Part shown: in pieces, positions 11,572 through 24,334 of the stretch
How the letters are laid out: each line of letters begins with the position of its first letter
How positions within the stretch are numbered: position 1 is the stretch's first letter
Origin: Arbacia lixula
Lineage: Eukaryota > Echinodermata > Echinoidea > Arbacioida > Arbaciidae
Assembly: GCA_963669155.1 (NCBI GenBank)
Contig: OZ022584.1
Span: forward strand, 16,795,417-16,859,416
Length of the DNA stretch: 64,000 nucleotides
Direction: 5' to 3'
The notes under the pieces: generated by a model
Seen by the model: only the letters and a program-made list of their open reading frames with translations
Told to the model about the DNA's origin: nothing
Database searches by the model: none
Made by a program: the position numbers and the translations under genes

Positions 11572-11684
11572 CAGAATGTTCACCGCCGAAAAACCGCTTG
11601 GGAGGACCCAAGCTCGGACCTCAGAATGGGGTCTCTCAGTTAACCTCCCTCTTATTCTTACCCTCTCCTTTACCCCTCCATTTT
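11572..11684 (+). other. start of basigin-like 3' UTR
   Basis: Sequence after the stop codon up to the inserted GTCTCGCC element. No open frame of note. The transcript end is unknown: AATAAA occurs at 12733, 12873 and 13986. Confidence 0.4.
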
Positions 11685-12172
11685 TGTCTCGCCTGAACAA
11701 AGTTCAGCAGAGACCTAGTAATCACTTTTATTTCTATATTTATGTGAGTAATCACTTTTCCTGTTGGTCTTTTAGTCCTTTGGTCTGTTACAAAAAAGTT
11801 TTTGTTTAAATTGCTCTCATTTCTTTATTGAAGAAATTATTTTACAATTTATAAATTGTGATCAAACTTGGTACAAATGATCCTTGGGTAGTACCACATG
11901 TGTCATGATGAGGATGATGGGGTCAAAGGTCATGTAGGGGTCAAAAGGTCAAATGATTTAAGGCCATGTGCATCATTTTTCTCAAAGTTTTCATTTGACT
12001 TCCTCTCATTTCTTTATTTTTGCATCAATTGTGATCACTCTTAGTACAAATGATCCTTGGGTAATACCACATGTGTTGATGAGGTCAAAGGTTACCTCGG
12101 CACCATTTCAGATATTTGAAGAAAAATAATCAGCACTGTTTATTGATCGCTTAATCAGGCGAGACTCGTTTC
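11685..12172. mobile_element. GTCTCGCC-ended repeat element, copy 1
   Basis: It begins TGTCTCGCCTGAACAAAG and ends AATCAGGCGAGACTCG, giving terminal inverted repeats GTCTCGCCTGA / TCAGGCGAGAC. The interior has two related blocks (CTCATTTCTTTATT, ATTGTGATCA, TGGTACAAATGATCCTTGGG, then GGTCAAAGGTCA). Related sequence occurs at 59326-59815 and, with a hairpin and satellite, at 63014-64000. Confidence 0.65.
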
Positions 12173-12237
12173 ACAAACCACTTTGTTCCTATAATATCTT
12201 CTTTCTCACCCCACCCATGCCTAGCCCTTTCAATGTG

Positions 12238-12392
12238 CTCTCTATTTCTCTCTCTCCCCCTCTCACTCCCTCCCTCATTCTCTCTCCCTCTCTCTCCCTC
12301 TCCCTCTCTCTCTCTCTCTCCCTCTCTCTTCCTCTCCCTCTCCCTCTCTCTCCCTCTCCCTCCATCTCCCTCTCTCTCCATCTCTCTGGAAT
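12238..12392. repeat. CT-rich microsatellite
   Basis: Imperfect (CT)n with CCCTCTCTCT interruptions, about 150 bp, almost purely pyrimidine on the + strand. The long Arg/Glu-rich frames on the - strand here come from the repeat. Confidence 0.9.
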
Positions 12393-14796
12393 ATGGCCCC
12401 TGGTCATAATAAGATGCAGCATATCTGACATTCATTGTCACATTTGTCACAACACTTTGGTTCCATACAAATCCTACCTATACATGCCAGTCATTTTAAT
12501 GGTTGTGAGTATGTATGTGTGTGTGTTAGCATATGTCTTAAGGTATTTAAACCAGTAAATTACCTATGAGAAACTCATTACGATCATGACTTGAGCGAAA
12601 ACTTTATAGCATTAAGTTTGCCACTTCTTGATGAAATGATTTTTTGTTTACATTCTTAAAATGAACATGTTGGAAAATCAGAGAGAGCTTGATAAAGAAT
12701 TCCAGGGATAAGAAGGAAGTTTGTCACAGAGCAATAAAGCATTTATTTCTTTGGGGAAAAAATAGATTGATTTCTATGCGTTTATATACATACCATAGGT
12801 GCTAGACACATACTGTACAAGATTCTTTTTCCTCTTAAGACTTATCATTGGTGCTCTCATCCTCTATAGCAGAATAAAGAATAAACTACTATACTCCAAA
12901 AGAAAATAAAATATTGTAAGGTAGCAACAATTATTCAGATTACAATTGAACAAATACAGTACCTATACAAGTCTGGTTTATTCTTATATAGCCAGCTGTT
13001 TTTACGTCTTGATGTTGGAGACTTGTTACTTCCCACTCATAAACCAGTTGTGATATTTGACTAGCCTTGTTGTATATATAACATCTTATCTGCATTACCT
13101 CTCTCTACCCAGGGATAGACACATATTGCTATGGAAATGGAAGATGGAACTAATATCTCCTTATTTTTCTGAGCCAAGATTATCTGAAGTAACCGTATGT
13201 CACTTGACAATCTGATACTGTATAACCTTTTCTAAATCATGTCCTTCAAAATAAAAATTATTGAACTTCACATGTATCACTTTAGAACAAGATTTTATTT
13301 GATTGTAGTCTTTCAATACGCAAAGTGAAATTGACCTCTGAATGGAAATGAAACTTTGCATTAAACATTTCATATACATGCATGCCTTGTTTGCTTTAAC
13401 TGTGCAATGAAAAAAAAATGAATTCTTTATTTGGATTGTTAGTTTTTATTTTGGTTTGAGCATTGTTGTGAGTAGACATACTGGTGTACAGCATAGGAAG
13501 ACAGGCTCAAAGTGGTTGATGTGATGTTGACAAGCGACTGTTTTCCCCCTATTTTTCTGGTAATTTGATGTTATAAACAGGGTTTTGGTATACATACAGA
13601 AACAGAAAGTAATAGGCACAAATTTCTGAGGATGAATTCCATGGTGATGAGGTCTAATTTCAAATCATTGCGTTTTGAAATTGGTCTCATCTTTCTCTTT
13701 GTGTCACACTCAAAACATTTTGAAGTAAATACAGCAGGAACATGATTGTGAATGCTTTCTGTATACAATTGTTATTTGGGGATTTCTTTAAAGGTGATAT
13801 TCATAGAAAATCCAAATTGTGGCGCTACAGATTATGTAATAACTGCTTACAAATGTCGCTCAGCATGTGAACCCCATGTGTATACCTTATAATATAACCC
13901 TGACATTTTGAGGAAGTAATATACAAGCCTGTGTATGGTGGACTGATGCAGTGTGAATAGATCAGCTGTAGTGGAAAGCTTACAAAATAAAGAGAGTCTC
14001 ACCACTCGTCATTTGTACTTGACCATCAAAAGTCTCTGCTATAAAGAAGAAATAGCCAAGAAATGAAAAGCTTGGTTGAAGTGATAGGCAATAGTATTAT
14101 ATAAAATCTTGCACACCATCATCCGGTAAACGTAGAAAAAATATGCATGTAACCTTCCATGTATTTACAGCAGACACCTCAAACAATTATTGGGCAGAGG
14201 AGTAGGGTATTGCAGTGGCCATACAAGAAAGCATGACATATAAATCTTTGTATCAGTTATGTTGTATTTAGGCGCCATATCGGGCTATATGAATTGCATT
14301 GGTAAAAAAAAATACGGAAACACTGATGGGATTCTCATTTGGATTAAAAGTTATTCAAATAATAGCCATATGCAAAAAGTCTGCTCCTAATTAATAAGAT
14401 GCCGTGAGTATTAAGACCATGTACAAAATATAAACAGTATCACTTTCTGCACAGATGTGTCATTATGGGTTATTATCGCTTACAATTATCTTGATGTTTA
14501 AATAAATTTCGGGTGTGTACATGTAAGATGTGTAATTTATCATCCTGACTACATATGGATTTATTTTGTTGGGCGTGTGGTGTTTTGGCTTGAATGTGAA
14601 GTGCTACACTGTACTAAAAACTGTCATGATCGCCTCCTCTTCAATATGGCTGAAATAACATCCTGCAAATGAGATATGGTGACAGGTGTGTGTTTGTGTA
14701 TGAAATAGAAATAGAGAGAGAGAGCATGTGTGTTAGTGAAATATTTGTTTTGGTCAAAATTACCCACTCCTTTATCTTTCGTATGCATTCCCCTTT
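12393..14796. other. gene-free interval, probably 3' UTR then intergenic
   Basis: AT-rich, unique-looking sequence with several AATAAA signals (12733, 12873, 13986) that could end the basigin-like transcript. No exon with a persuasive frame on either strand. A short (GA)n lies at 14713-14725. Confidence 0.45.
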
Positions 14797-17700
14797 TAGA
14801 CTGTTTGGCATTGCGCTAGTGGTGGGTGTGGCCTACAGAGCCGTTACCATGGGAACGCATCAGTGAAATATTGGAATTTCAGAAATTGCCATCTCAAATA
14901 TTCACATAAAAATACAAAATTAGTGTCTAACTATACATGTTACAAGTTACCCAGTTGATTCTGATCAGCAAATAAGATATTTAAGGTCACAATCATATGA
15001 AAAACAAATATGCTAATACACAGCAAAAAACTCATCCTAGTTGATAGTTTTATGAATATTTACATGCCAGAATAGTAGCACTCAAGACTGAGTCATTTTT
15101 AAGTGATAACTGTCATGCAAATAATGACTGTTGCTGTGACAACACCATGATGCCAAAATATTGAACTTACAGGATTATAAGAAAGTGCCATATATTTCTC
15201 ATATGGTGACATAAAAACACAGAATTAGTGTCTAAATATACGGTGTGCAAGGTGCCCATTTGATTTTGATCGGAATGTATGTCATGTAAGGTTATGATCA
15301 TACCTAGAAATAGTTGTCATGGAAACAATATAGGAATTTTGTTTTAGAAAACCATTCAAACATATGAAAATGCATCGCAAAAACCTAATCCTAGTTTATA
15401 GTTTTATGAATATTTAGATGCCAGAAGAGAAGCAATCAAGATTTCATAATTTCTAAATGATAACTGCCACGCATAAAGCGACAGTTGTTATGACAATACC
15501 ATGGTGCCGAAATACTGAAATTACAGAAATATAAGAAAGTGCCATATATTTGCCATATGGTAACATAAAAACAAATTATTAGTGTCTAAGTATACATTTT
15601 GCAAGGTGCCCAGTTGATTTTGATTACAATCTTCGTAATTTAAAGACAGCCAGTCCCCTTTTCAGATCACCACAAAACCATCGAAACATTGGCAAAACAT
15701 ATAGAGAAGTGTTAGCAAGCTCTATATTCACAATTTGAAACTGATACGTAGTGTAAAATTCAAATAATGCACGTAAACAACGTCTGATAAATAGTCTTTA
15801 CCTCAGGCTCTTAGCAGTTTGTGTTGAAATATCTGCTTTATTGATTAATCTGTTTATTAAATTATAAAACGCCTTATGAAAAAAAAATGTTCAATGGAAG
15901 GAATCATCTCCAAAGTTTGGTAGATACTCATAAAATTAGGATTTCACACACGCATAATAACCACATAGATACGGTAACAAAGACTAATACTTTTTTCGTA
16001 GTACGAAAAAAGTCGGTTTGAAATTTAACGGCTGAAATTTTTCACATATACAGAAAGCTTCAAAATACTATGTTCTTAGAAATGGTCTTTAATCACACTT
16101 TCTTCAATTTACGATCGTGATAGACGAGTTCAAATTTTAAGCTTGCAAAAGGGACGGACAATCTTTAAGGTCAAGTTCATGGTCAAAGTAAGGTCATTGC
16201 TATAGTAACCATACAGAAAAGGATGATTTTGATGAACATATTCAATATATTATACAAATAGGAAGCACGCAACTTACACGCAACTGGTTTTATGATGGCT
16301 TATATTTTCAAATTATGTAAATCAATATTATGATATTCGTACCGGTATGTGTTTATGGTCATTCCTAATTGGATAGTTTCCAGGACAACAGAATGATATA
16401 ATATATGAAGTAGATGTGAAAAGCACATATGAGGTACACATCACTATCACTACACACTACACATCCTATCACTATCCCGGTTCACTCTTTTATCCCTTGT
16501 TTTCTTTCTAATAACCATCAGATACCATAATGTGCATGTTTCCTCTCAAACCGATAGTTCCTGTTAGTGTGAGGCTATTGTCACCGCAACTCACCAATCA
16601 AATACTCGAATTTCATAATTATATAATTAATAATTGATTTCACCCTGTCAAAACTCTATGAATGTGCTTAGTTACATATATTAGGTGACTGAAATAAAAA
16701 TTCCAAGTCATTTAAGGTCATCACATGCCACATTATTTTGAAATCAGTGTGAAGTACTTGGTTGTTGGCATGGCAATGTCTCAATCAAATATATACGTTT
16801 TACCCACTTTAAAACAAAATACACACTGAAAGTGCATAGAAATATGAATTTCAAGCTTTACAGGTGAATGCTTTAAAAAATTGATAATTACGGTCCTGGT
16901 CAAGACAAATATTGTTGCTTATTGTATAAAACAATGTACCTTTACAAGTACATTTTAATTGTCACCTTTATCACTGTCATCATACAAGGACTCTTCCTGC
17001 ACATTGTAAAATATGTATCAGGTAGATATCTTATGCTGGACATTCTCATTCTGAGCATGCAACATACATGCATCTACCGGACCCTCTGACTGTATTTCCG
17101 TTTGTGTCCATTTTTGGTAATTATGTGGTGTAATGGATAATTATTGTGACATTCTATCTAACGGTTTCGGGCTATTGGACAGTGACAGCAATAGAGCATA
17201 TGTGGCAGCCTGAAACTTGTCATTTATGCTTCCCTCCCCCAGAGCTTGACCTAAGCTATCCACATATTCATTGCAATTAACAAGATAGCTATAATAGTCC
17301 AATACCTAGTTACTTGAGTAACAATATTTTTGTTTCAGTAAATTAGTTTTAAAATAAAACTTCCATCAATCACGAGTTGGTGTAGCAACAATCCTTACAA
17401 AATTGCCTTTTTGTTCACATCATTTCCATGGCAACTACAATTTTTAGGCATAAGTGTGATCTTTAATAAATTAGATTGCAGTCAGAATCAACTGGGCACC
17501 TTGATAAATGTTTGTCTGGACACCTATTTTGTGTTTTTGATTAACCGTATGAGAAATTTCTGAAACTTTCTTATAATTCTGTAATTTAAATATTTTTGGC
17601 ATCATGGTGTTGTCATAGCAATAGTCGTTTTATGAATGACAGTTGTCACATAGAATATAGAATATTTTTCTAACAAAATGCCTTTTTTATATATCGTTTC

Positions 17701-18296
17701 CATGACAACAACTTTTTTTAGGTCCGATCATGACCTTACATGACGTAGATTGTGATCAGAATCAATGGGGCACTTTGGTAAATGTATACTTAGACACTAA
17801 TTTTGTGTTCTTATGTTACCAAGTGAGAAATATATGGCACTTCCGTATATTTCTGTTCAATATTTTTGGCACCATGGTGTTGTCATAATAACAGTCATTT
17901 TGTGCGTGACAGTTATCACTTAGAAATGATTCAATCTTCATTGTTACTATTCTGGCATCTAAATATTTATAAAACTATAAAGTAGGATTAGGTTTTATGC
18001 TGTGTATTCACATAGATTTGAATGTTTTTTTAACAAAATTACCCTTTCGGTTCATATCGTTTCCATGGCAACTTTCACTTTTAGGCATGATCGGGATCTC
18101 TTCTGACTAAAATAACAAGCAAAATCAACTGGGCACCTCGACAAATATATAACAAGACAATAAGTTTGTGGTTTTAGGTCACCATAATATAAAATATAGA
18201 GCAATTTCTTACAATTCTGTAATTTCAGCATTTCTTGGCACCATAGTGTTGTCATAGCAACAGCGCACTTATGGATGACTGTTAACACTTAAAAAT
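14797..18296. mobile_element. composite fold-back element, copy 2 (with nested MITE)
   Basis: The left arm starts within the terminal domain (GTTTGGCATTGCGCTAGTGG, TGTGGCCTACAGAGCCG) and continues with 363-bp-type units to 15643. The right arm, about 17376-18296, has inverted units with CGTTTCCATGGCAAC-type landmarks about 361 bp apart (17697, 18058). The core at 16930-17060 is the complement of 6380-6490 in copy 1, so the two elements lie in opposite orientation. The right end lacks the terminal domain and runs straight into the minisatellite. A TTAA-flanked MITE interrupts the left arm. Confidence 0.7.
15644..16164. mobile_element. TTAA-flanked MITE, copy 1 (full length)
   Basis: Ends AGACAGCCAGTCCCCTTTT and, complemented, AGATTGTCCGTCCCTTTT form imperfect inverted repeats. 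TTAA flanks both sides (15640-15643 and 16165-16168). The surrounding satellite reads on across the site, showing an insertion. A perfect 25-bp palindrome sits at 15989-16013. About 520 bp, non-coding. The TTAA target suggests piggyBac-type mobilisation; this is inferred from the ends only. Confidence 0.75.
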
Positions 18297-18309
18297 ATAT
18301 GCAAAATGA

Positions 18310-21300
18310 AGAAATGAACAATGAAAGAGTAGAGTATAGAAGGGCGTAAAGGAGGGTAGACCGCAGGGGGACAGGAGGGTAGACGTAGAAGGACGCCCCT
18401 AGTAGGAGGGTGGAGCGTAGAAGGACGCCCTACAAGGAAGAGAGGGTAGAGCGTAGAAGGACGGGAAATAAATGCAAAATGGAGTTATGAAAAAGCATAT
18501 TTAATGACAAATGATATAGTCGACCTTGTATGAATAAATATACACCATGAATGAGTACAGTGTGGAAGGACTGGAGGGTAGAGCGTAGAAGGCCAGGAGG
18601 TTAGAGCGCAGAGGGACAGGAGGGGAGAGGGTAGAGGTACGCCCTAGAAGGAAGAGAGGGTAGAGCGTAGAAGGACGGGAAAGAAATGGAAAATTGCGAA
18701 ATGAAAAAGCATATTTCATGACACATAATATAGTCGATTTAGTATGTAAAAGTGTACAAAATGAAAGAGTAGAGAGTGGAAGGACTAGAGGGTAGGGCGT
18801 GGAAGGACAGGAGGGTAGAGCGCAGAGGGACAGGAGGGGAGAGGGTAGAGGTACGCCCCTAGTAGGAGGGGAGAGGGTAGAGGTACGCCCTAGAAGGAAG
18901 AGAGGGTAGAGCGTAGAAGGGCGGGAAAGAAATGGAAAATGGAGAAATGAAAAAGCATATTTCATGACACCTAATATAGTCGACTTAGTATGTAAAAGTA
19001 TACAAAATAAAAGAGTAGAGAGTGGAAGGACTAGAGGGTAGGGCGTGGAAGGACTGGAGGGTAGAGCGCAGAGGGACAGGAGGGGAGAGGGTAGAGGTAC
19101 GCCCCTAGTAGGAGGGGAGAGGGTAGAGGTACGCCCTAGAAGGAAGAGAGGGCAGAGCGTAGAAGGACGGGAAAGAAATGGAAAATGGCGAAATGAAAAG
19201 GATATTTCATGACACCTAATATAGTCGATTTAGTATGTAAAAGTGTACAAAATGAAAGAGTAGAGAGTGGAAGGACTAGAGGGTAGGGCGTGGAAGGACT
19301 GGAGGGTAGAGCGCAGAGGGACAGGAGGGGAGAGGGTAGAGGTACGCCCCTAGTAGGAGGGGAGAGGGTAGAGGTACGCCCTAGAAGGAAGAGAGGGTAG
19401 AGCGTAGAAGGACGGGAAAGAAGTGGAAAATGGCGAGATGAAAAAGCATATTTCATGACACCTAATATGATCGACTTAGTATGTAAAAGTGTACAAAATA
19501 AAAGAGTAGAGAGTGGAAGGACTAGAGGGTAGGGCGTGGAAGGACTGGAGGGTAGAGCGCAGAGGGACAGGAGGGGAGAGGGTAGAGGTACGCCCCTAGT
19601 AGGAGGGGAGAGGGTAGAGGTACGCCCTAGAAGGAAGAGAGGGCAGAGCGTAGAAGGACGGGAAAGAAATGGAAAATGGCGAAATGAAAAAGGATATTTC
19701 ATGACACCTAATATAGTCGATTTAGTATGTAAAAGTGTACAAAATGAAAGAGTAGAGAGTGGAAGGACTAGAGGGTAGGGCGTGGAAGGACTGGAGAGTA
19801 GAGCGCAGAGGGACAGGAGGGGAGAGGGTAGAGGTACGCCCCTAGTAGGAGGGGAGAGGGTAGAGGTACGCCCTAGAAGGAAGAGAGGGTAGAGCGTAGA
19901 AGGACGGGAAAGAAGTGGAAAATGGCGAAATGAAAAAGAATATTTCATGACACCTAATATAGTCGACTCAGTATGTAAAAGTGTACAAAATGAAAGAGTA
20001 GAGTGTGGAAGGACTAGAGGGTAGGGCGTAGAAGGACGGGAGGGTAGAGCGCAGAGGGACAGGATGGGAGAGGGTAGAGGTACGCCCTAGAAGGAAGAGA
20101 GGGTAGAGCGTAGAAGGACGGGAAAGAAATGGAAAATTGCAAAATGAAAAAGCATATTTCATGACACCTAATATAGTAGATTTAGTATGTAAAAGTGTAC
20201 AAAATGAAAGAGTAGAGTGTGGAAGGACTAGAGGGTAGGGCGTAGAAGGACGGGAGGGTAGAGCGCAGAGGGACAGGATGGGAGAGGGTAGAGGTACGCC
20301 CTAGAAGGAAGAGAGGGTAGAGCGTAGAAGGACGGGAAAGAAATGGAAAATGGCGAAATGAAAAAGCATATTTCATAACACCTAATATAGTAGATTTAGT
20401 ATGTAAAAGTGTACAAAATGAAAGAGTAGAGTGTGGAAGGACTAGAGGGTAGGGCGTAGAAGGACGGGAGGGTAGAGCGCAGAGGGACAGGATGGGAGAG
20501 GGTAGAGGTACGCCCTAGAAGGAAGAGAGGGTAGAGCGTAGAAGGACGGGAAAGAAATGGAAAATTGCGAAATGAAAAAGCATATTTCATGACACCTAAT
20601 ATAGTCGATTTAGTATGTAAAAGTGTACAAAATGAAAGAGTAGAGAGTCGAAGGACTAGAGGGTAGGGCGTGGAAGGACAGGAGGATAGAGCGCAGAGGG
20701 ACAGGAGGGGAGAGGGTATAGGTACGCCCTAGAAGGAAGAGAGGGTAGAGCGTAGAAGGACGGGAAAGAAATGGAAAATGGCGAAATGAAAAAGCATATT
20801 TCATGACACCTAATATAGTAGATTTAGTATGTAAAAGTGTACAAAATGAAAGAGTAGAGAGTGGAAGGACTAGAGGGTAGGGCGTGGAAGGACAGGAGGG
20901 TAGAGCGCAGAGGGACAGGAGGGGAGAGGGTAGAGGTACGCCCCTAGTAGGAGGGGAGAGGGTAGAGGTACGCCCTAGAAGGAAGAGAGGGTAGAGCGTA
21001 GAAGGACGGGAAAGAAGTGGAAAATGGCGAAATGAAAAAGAATATTTCATGACACCTAATATAGTCGACTCAGTATGTAAAAGTGTACAAAATGAAAGAG
21101 TAGAGTGTGGAAGGACTAGAGGGTAGGGCGTAGAAGGACGGGAGGGTAGAGCGCAGAGGGACAGGATGGGAGAGGGTAGAGGTACGCCCTAGAAGGAAGA
21201 GAGGGTAGAGCGTAGAAGGAATGGAAAGAAATGGAAAATGGCGAAATGAAAAAGGATATTTCATGACACCTAATATAGTAGATTTAGTATGTAAAAGTGT

Positions 21301-21870
21301 ACAAAATGAAAGAGTAGAGAGTGGAAGGACTAGAGGGTAGGGCGTGGAAGGACAGGAGGGTAGAGCGCAGAGGGACAGGAGGGGAGAGGGTAGAGGTACG
21401 CCCCTAGTAGGAGGGGAGAGTGTAGAGGTACGCCCTAGAAGGAAGAGAGGGTAGAGCGTAGAAGGACGGGAAAGAAATGGAAAATGGCGAAATGAAAAAG
21501 CATATTTCATGACACCTAATTTGGTAGATTTAGTATGTAAAAGTGTACAAAATGAAAGAGTAGAGAGTGGAAGGACTAGAGGGTAGGGCGTGGAAGGACA
21601 GGAGGGTAGAGCGCAGAGGGACAGGAGGGGGGAGGGTAGAGGTACGCCCCTAGTAGGAGGGGAGAGGGTAGAGGTACGCCCTAGAAGGAAGAGAGGGTAG
21701 TGCGTATATAGAAGGACGGGAAAGAAATGGAAAATGGAGAATGAAAAAGCACACCTAATATAGTGGACTTTGTATGTATTAGTATACAAAATGAAAGAGT
21801 AGAGTGTAGAAGGACTCGAGGATAGGGCGTAGAAGGGCAGCTAGGACGGTAGAGTGTAGAAGGACGGGAA
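18310..21870 (-). repeat. 246/214-bp minisatellite array (right copy, inverted)
   Basis: The same unit as at 1-1085, read on the - strand. About 15 units occur; some are 246 bp and others (for example the three ending near 20162, 20376 and 20590) are 214 bp, lacking one GGGCGTACCTCTACCCTCTC block. Open frames of 64 to 270 codons begin at the same ATGAAATA(T/C)GC. The 214-bp units shift the frame, so the frames are a by-product of the unit length. The array decays past 21720. Confidence 0.93.
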
Positions 21871-22023
21871 ATACTTTCGAAATGGAGATATTAAAAAGTT
21901 TATTTAAGGAAATATGTAGTAAACTTAGGATATGTGATTATTCCTATATAAGGATAGATTGTGTAGAGTAGGTAGGGCGTAGAAGGACAGTTCTAAGGGT
22001 AGAGAGCAGAGCCCCCCCCCCCC

Positions 22024-22058
<35 letters not shown>

Positions 22059-22230
22059 GAAAATATTTATCTTTGAACTTTTCATTTCGAACCACAATCA
22101 TATCCCTCTCTCCTTTCCCTTCCTTCTCTTGAAATGGGAGAAAGAAAATGAGGAAGAAAGTTATACGTGAGACTTAAATACCCTTCTCACCCCCACGCCC
22201 CCCCCCCCCCCCCCTCCTCCCCCCTCCTCA
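21871..22230. repeat. low-complexity tail: poly-C and (CT)n tracts
   Basis: After the minisatellite decays there is a C run at 22013-22025, (CT)n at 22032-22060 and a second C run at 22198-22215. Nothing codes here. Confidence 0.85.
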
Positions 22231-22756
22231 AAGAAAAAATGCACGAGCACAGTGCATGTATCCTGTGAAAACGCGCGCGCACGGACGTACGGAAGATATT
22301 TATATCACTATTCATGAGAACGTTGATTGTGATTGGATGGTCCTGTCCACGTGACACCTCATGTTTATGCATATCTGCGCTGTTAAATATTCATGTACCT
22401 CTGCCCTCTCCCATTTAGCCGACCCCGAGATTAGATGCAGGGGGCGTGGAACTCATGCTGAGTCCAGAACCAGACAACCAATGGCATCGCAGCTCAGAGC
22501 ATTTGCTGCAAGCTCATTTGCATGTCAAATACAGAATCAGTGGCCTGAATCAGCTGTTCCACTCAGGACTGTTTAAATCATCAGTCCCCATATGTCCCCT
22601 TCAACCAAAAGGGCCTTAAAAATCAATAAATTCCTGTTGTCCACGCCTGGAGTACGATTACATCAAAATGTTACATCATGTATGGGCAACATGTAGGGAC
22701 ATGCCCTTGAGAGTGTACAATGTACATAGCTGTATTTAATCAGTTTGTTGTTTTAA
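22231..22756. other. gene-free interval
   Basis: Unique-looking sequence with a short CpG-bearing patch at 22272-22290 (CGCGCGCGCACGGACG). The 71-codon frame at 22361-22576 has no family resemblance or splice context. Confidence 0.35.
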
Positions 22757-22983
22757 GTACACTTCAGCCTAAAGGAATTGGCATCAGGTAAAGGGAAAGG
22801 GAAGGGGCCGCAGTTTTAAACCACGGTATATTTTGTCCAGTTCAGCATGAAACATGATGCTTTTTAGGCTAAAGCATCATGTTTCATGCTGAAGTGAACT
22901 GAACAAAATATACCACGGTTTAAAACTGCAGCCCCTTCCCTTACCCTTTACCAGATGCCAATTCCTTTGAGCTGTAGTGTACA
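22757..22983. mobile_element. fold-back element 'AAAGGAATTGGCA', copy A
   Basis: An almost complete palindrome. The arms read GTACACTTCAGCCTAAAGGA..., CCGCAGTTTTAAACC and CAGTTCAGCATGAAACATGATGC, then the complement back to CCTTTGAGCTGTAGTGTAC, with a loop of only a few bases near 22868. It has no coding capacity and could extrude a cruciform of about 110 bp. Confidence 0.8.
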
Positions 22984-23348
22984 GTATGTAGGTGTATTAC
23001 ATACGATATGTCTGTATCTAATGTGGCAGTTCACAATTACATGTAACTACAGTAATCACTGTTTCTGGTTGATTCAAGAAATTAAGAGAATCCTCTGGTT
23101 TCCTGTTAATAATGCTTATACAAATATGCTGGTACAAATGTACTGCACAATGTATAGTGCAGTAAGTACTGTGCATTTTTCTGTAGTCACTAAGTATGTT
23201 AACTGATAGAGTAGGCTGGTACATTTAAAGCCTTACTTCCTAAAGTTCCTGAGGGTACATTTTAGATGATCATGAACCCAGGTTTGAAATATTCATGTAG
23301 CATACTACGAGCATTTTGACAACATTACCAATTTCATTTGGATGGTCT
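22984..23348. other. gene-free interval
   Basis: AT-rich, no exon-like frame. Contains several overlapping TGTACTGCACAATG-like imperfect hairpins at 23120-23180. Confidence 0.35.
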
Positions 23349-23352
23349 TTAA

Positions 23353-23871
23353 AGACAGCCAGTCCCTTTTTCAGATCACCACAAAACCATCGAAACAATG
23401 GCAAAACATATAGAGAATTGTTAGCAAGCTCTATATTCACAATTTGAAAGTAATACGTAGTGTAGAATTCAAATAATGCACGTAAACAACGTCTGATTAA
23501 TAGTCTTTACCTCAGGCTCTTAGCAGTTTGTGTTGAAATGTCTGCTTTATTGATTAATCTGTTTATTAAATTATAAAACGCATTATGAAAAAAATTGTTC
23601 TATGGAAGGAATCATCTCCAAATTTTGGTAGTTACTCATAAAATTAGGATTTCACACACTCATTATAACCACAAAGATACTGTAACAAAGACTAATACTT
23701 TTTTCGTAGTACGAAAAAAGTCGGTTTGAAATTTAACGGCTGAAATGTTTTACATATACAGAAAGCTTCAACATGCTATATTCTTAGAAATGGTCTTGAA
23801 TCACACTTTCTTCAATTTACGATCGTGATAGACGATTTCAAATTTTAAGCTTGCCAAAGGGACGGACAATC
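23353..23871. mobile_element. TTAA-flanked MITE, copy 2 (full length)
   Basis: More than 90 percent similar by eye to the copy at 15644-16164 and in the same orientation, with TTAA at 23349-23352 and 23872-23875. It has the same central 25-bp palindrome (23697-23721). Differences are scattered point changes, so the two copies are probably independent insertions of one family. Confidence 0.75.
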
Positions 23872-24115
23872 TTAAATAACATAACCATGAGAGTGAAACA
23901 AAGGCTCTGCCTACTTAACTATTCACAGCACCTCTTGTTCTCCTTCTTCATCCAGTTTGTGTGATCATTCTAAAAAGTACAAATGTTGATTTATTCTCAG
24001 TCTCTTTCCCTCTTACCATAGAGTACCTCCCGAATTGTCCAACTATTAATAATTTGGAATTATTACACCAACCATACTGTATTCGGCCACACTCTTCTCC
24101 TAAATATGTATATAT

Positions 24116-24334
24116 ATGACAGTTCAAAGGAATTGGCATAGGGAAAGGGAAGAAAGGGAATGAGTCGCAGTTTTAAACCGCGGTATATTTTGTCCAGTTC
24201 AGCATGAAACATGATGCTTTTTACGCTAATGCACCATGTTTCATGCTGAACTGGACAAAATATACCATGGTTTAAAACTGCCACTCCTTCCTTTTCCCTT
24301 TCCCAATGCCATTTCCTTTGAGGTGTTGTGTAGC
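24116..24334. mobile_element. fold-back element 'AAAGGAATTGGCA', copy B
   Basis: The same palindromic design as copy A: CAGTTCAAAGGAATTGGCA at the left, TGCCATTTCCTTTGAGG at the right, with GTTTTAAACCGCGGTATATT and CAGCATGAAACATGATGC arms. Confidence 0.78.

Noticed and set aside
18501-21789. Series of 64-270-codon frames on the - strand as a gene family
   Set aside because: They are the minisatellite unit; the 214-bp units break the frame and unit differences show no sign of coding constraint by eye.
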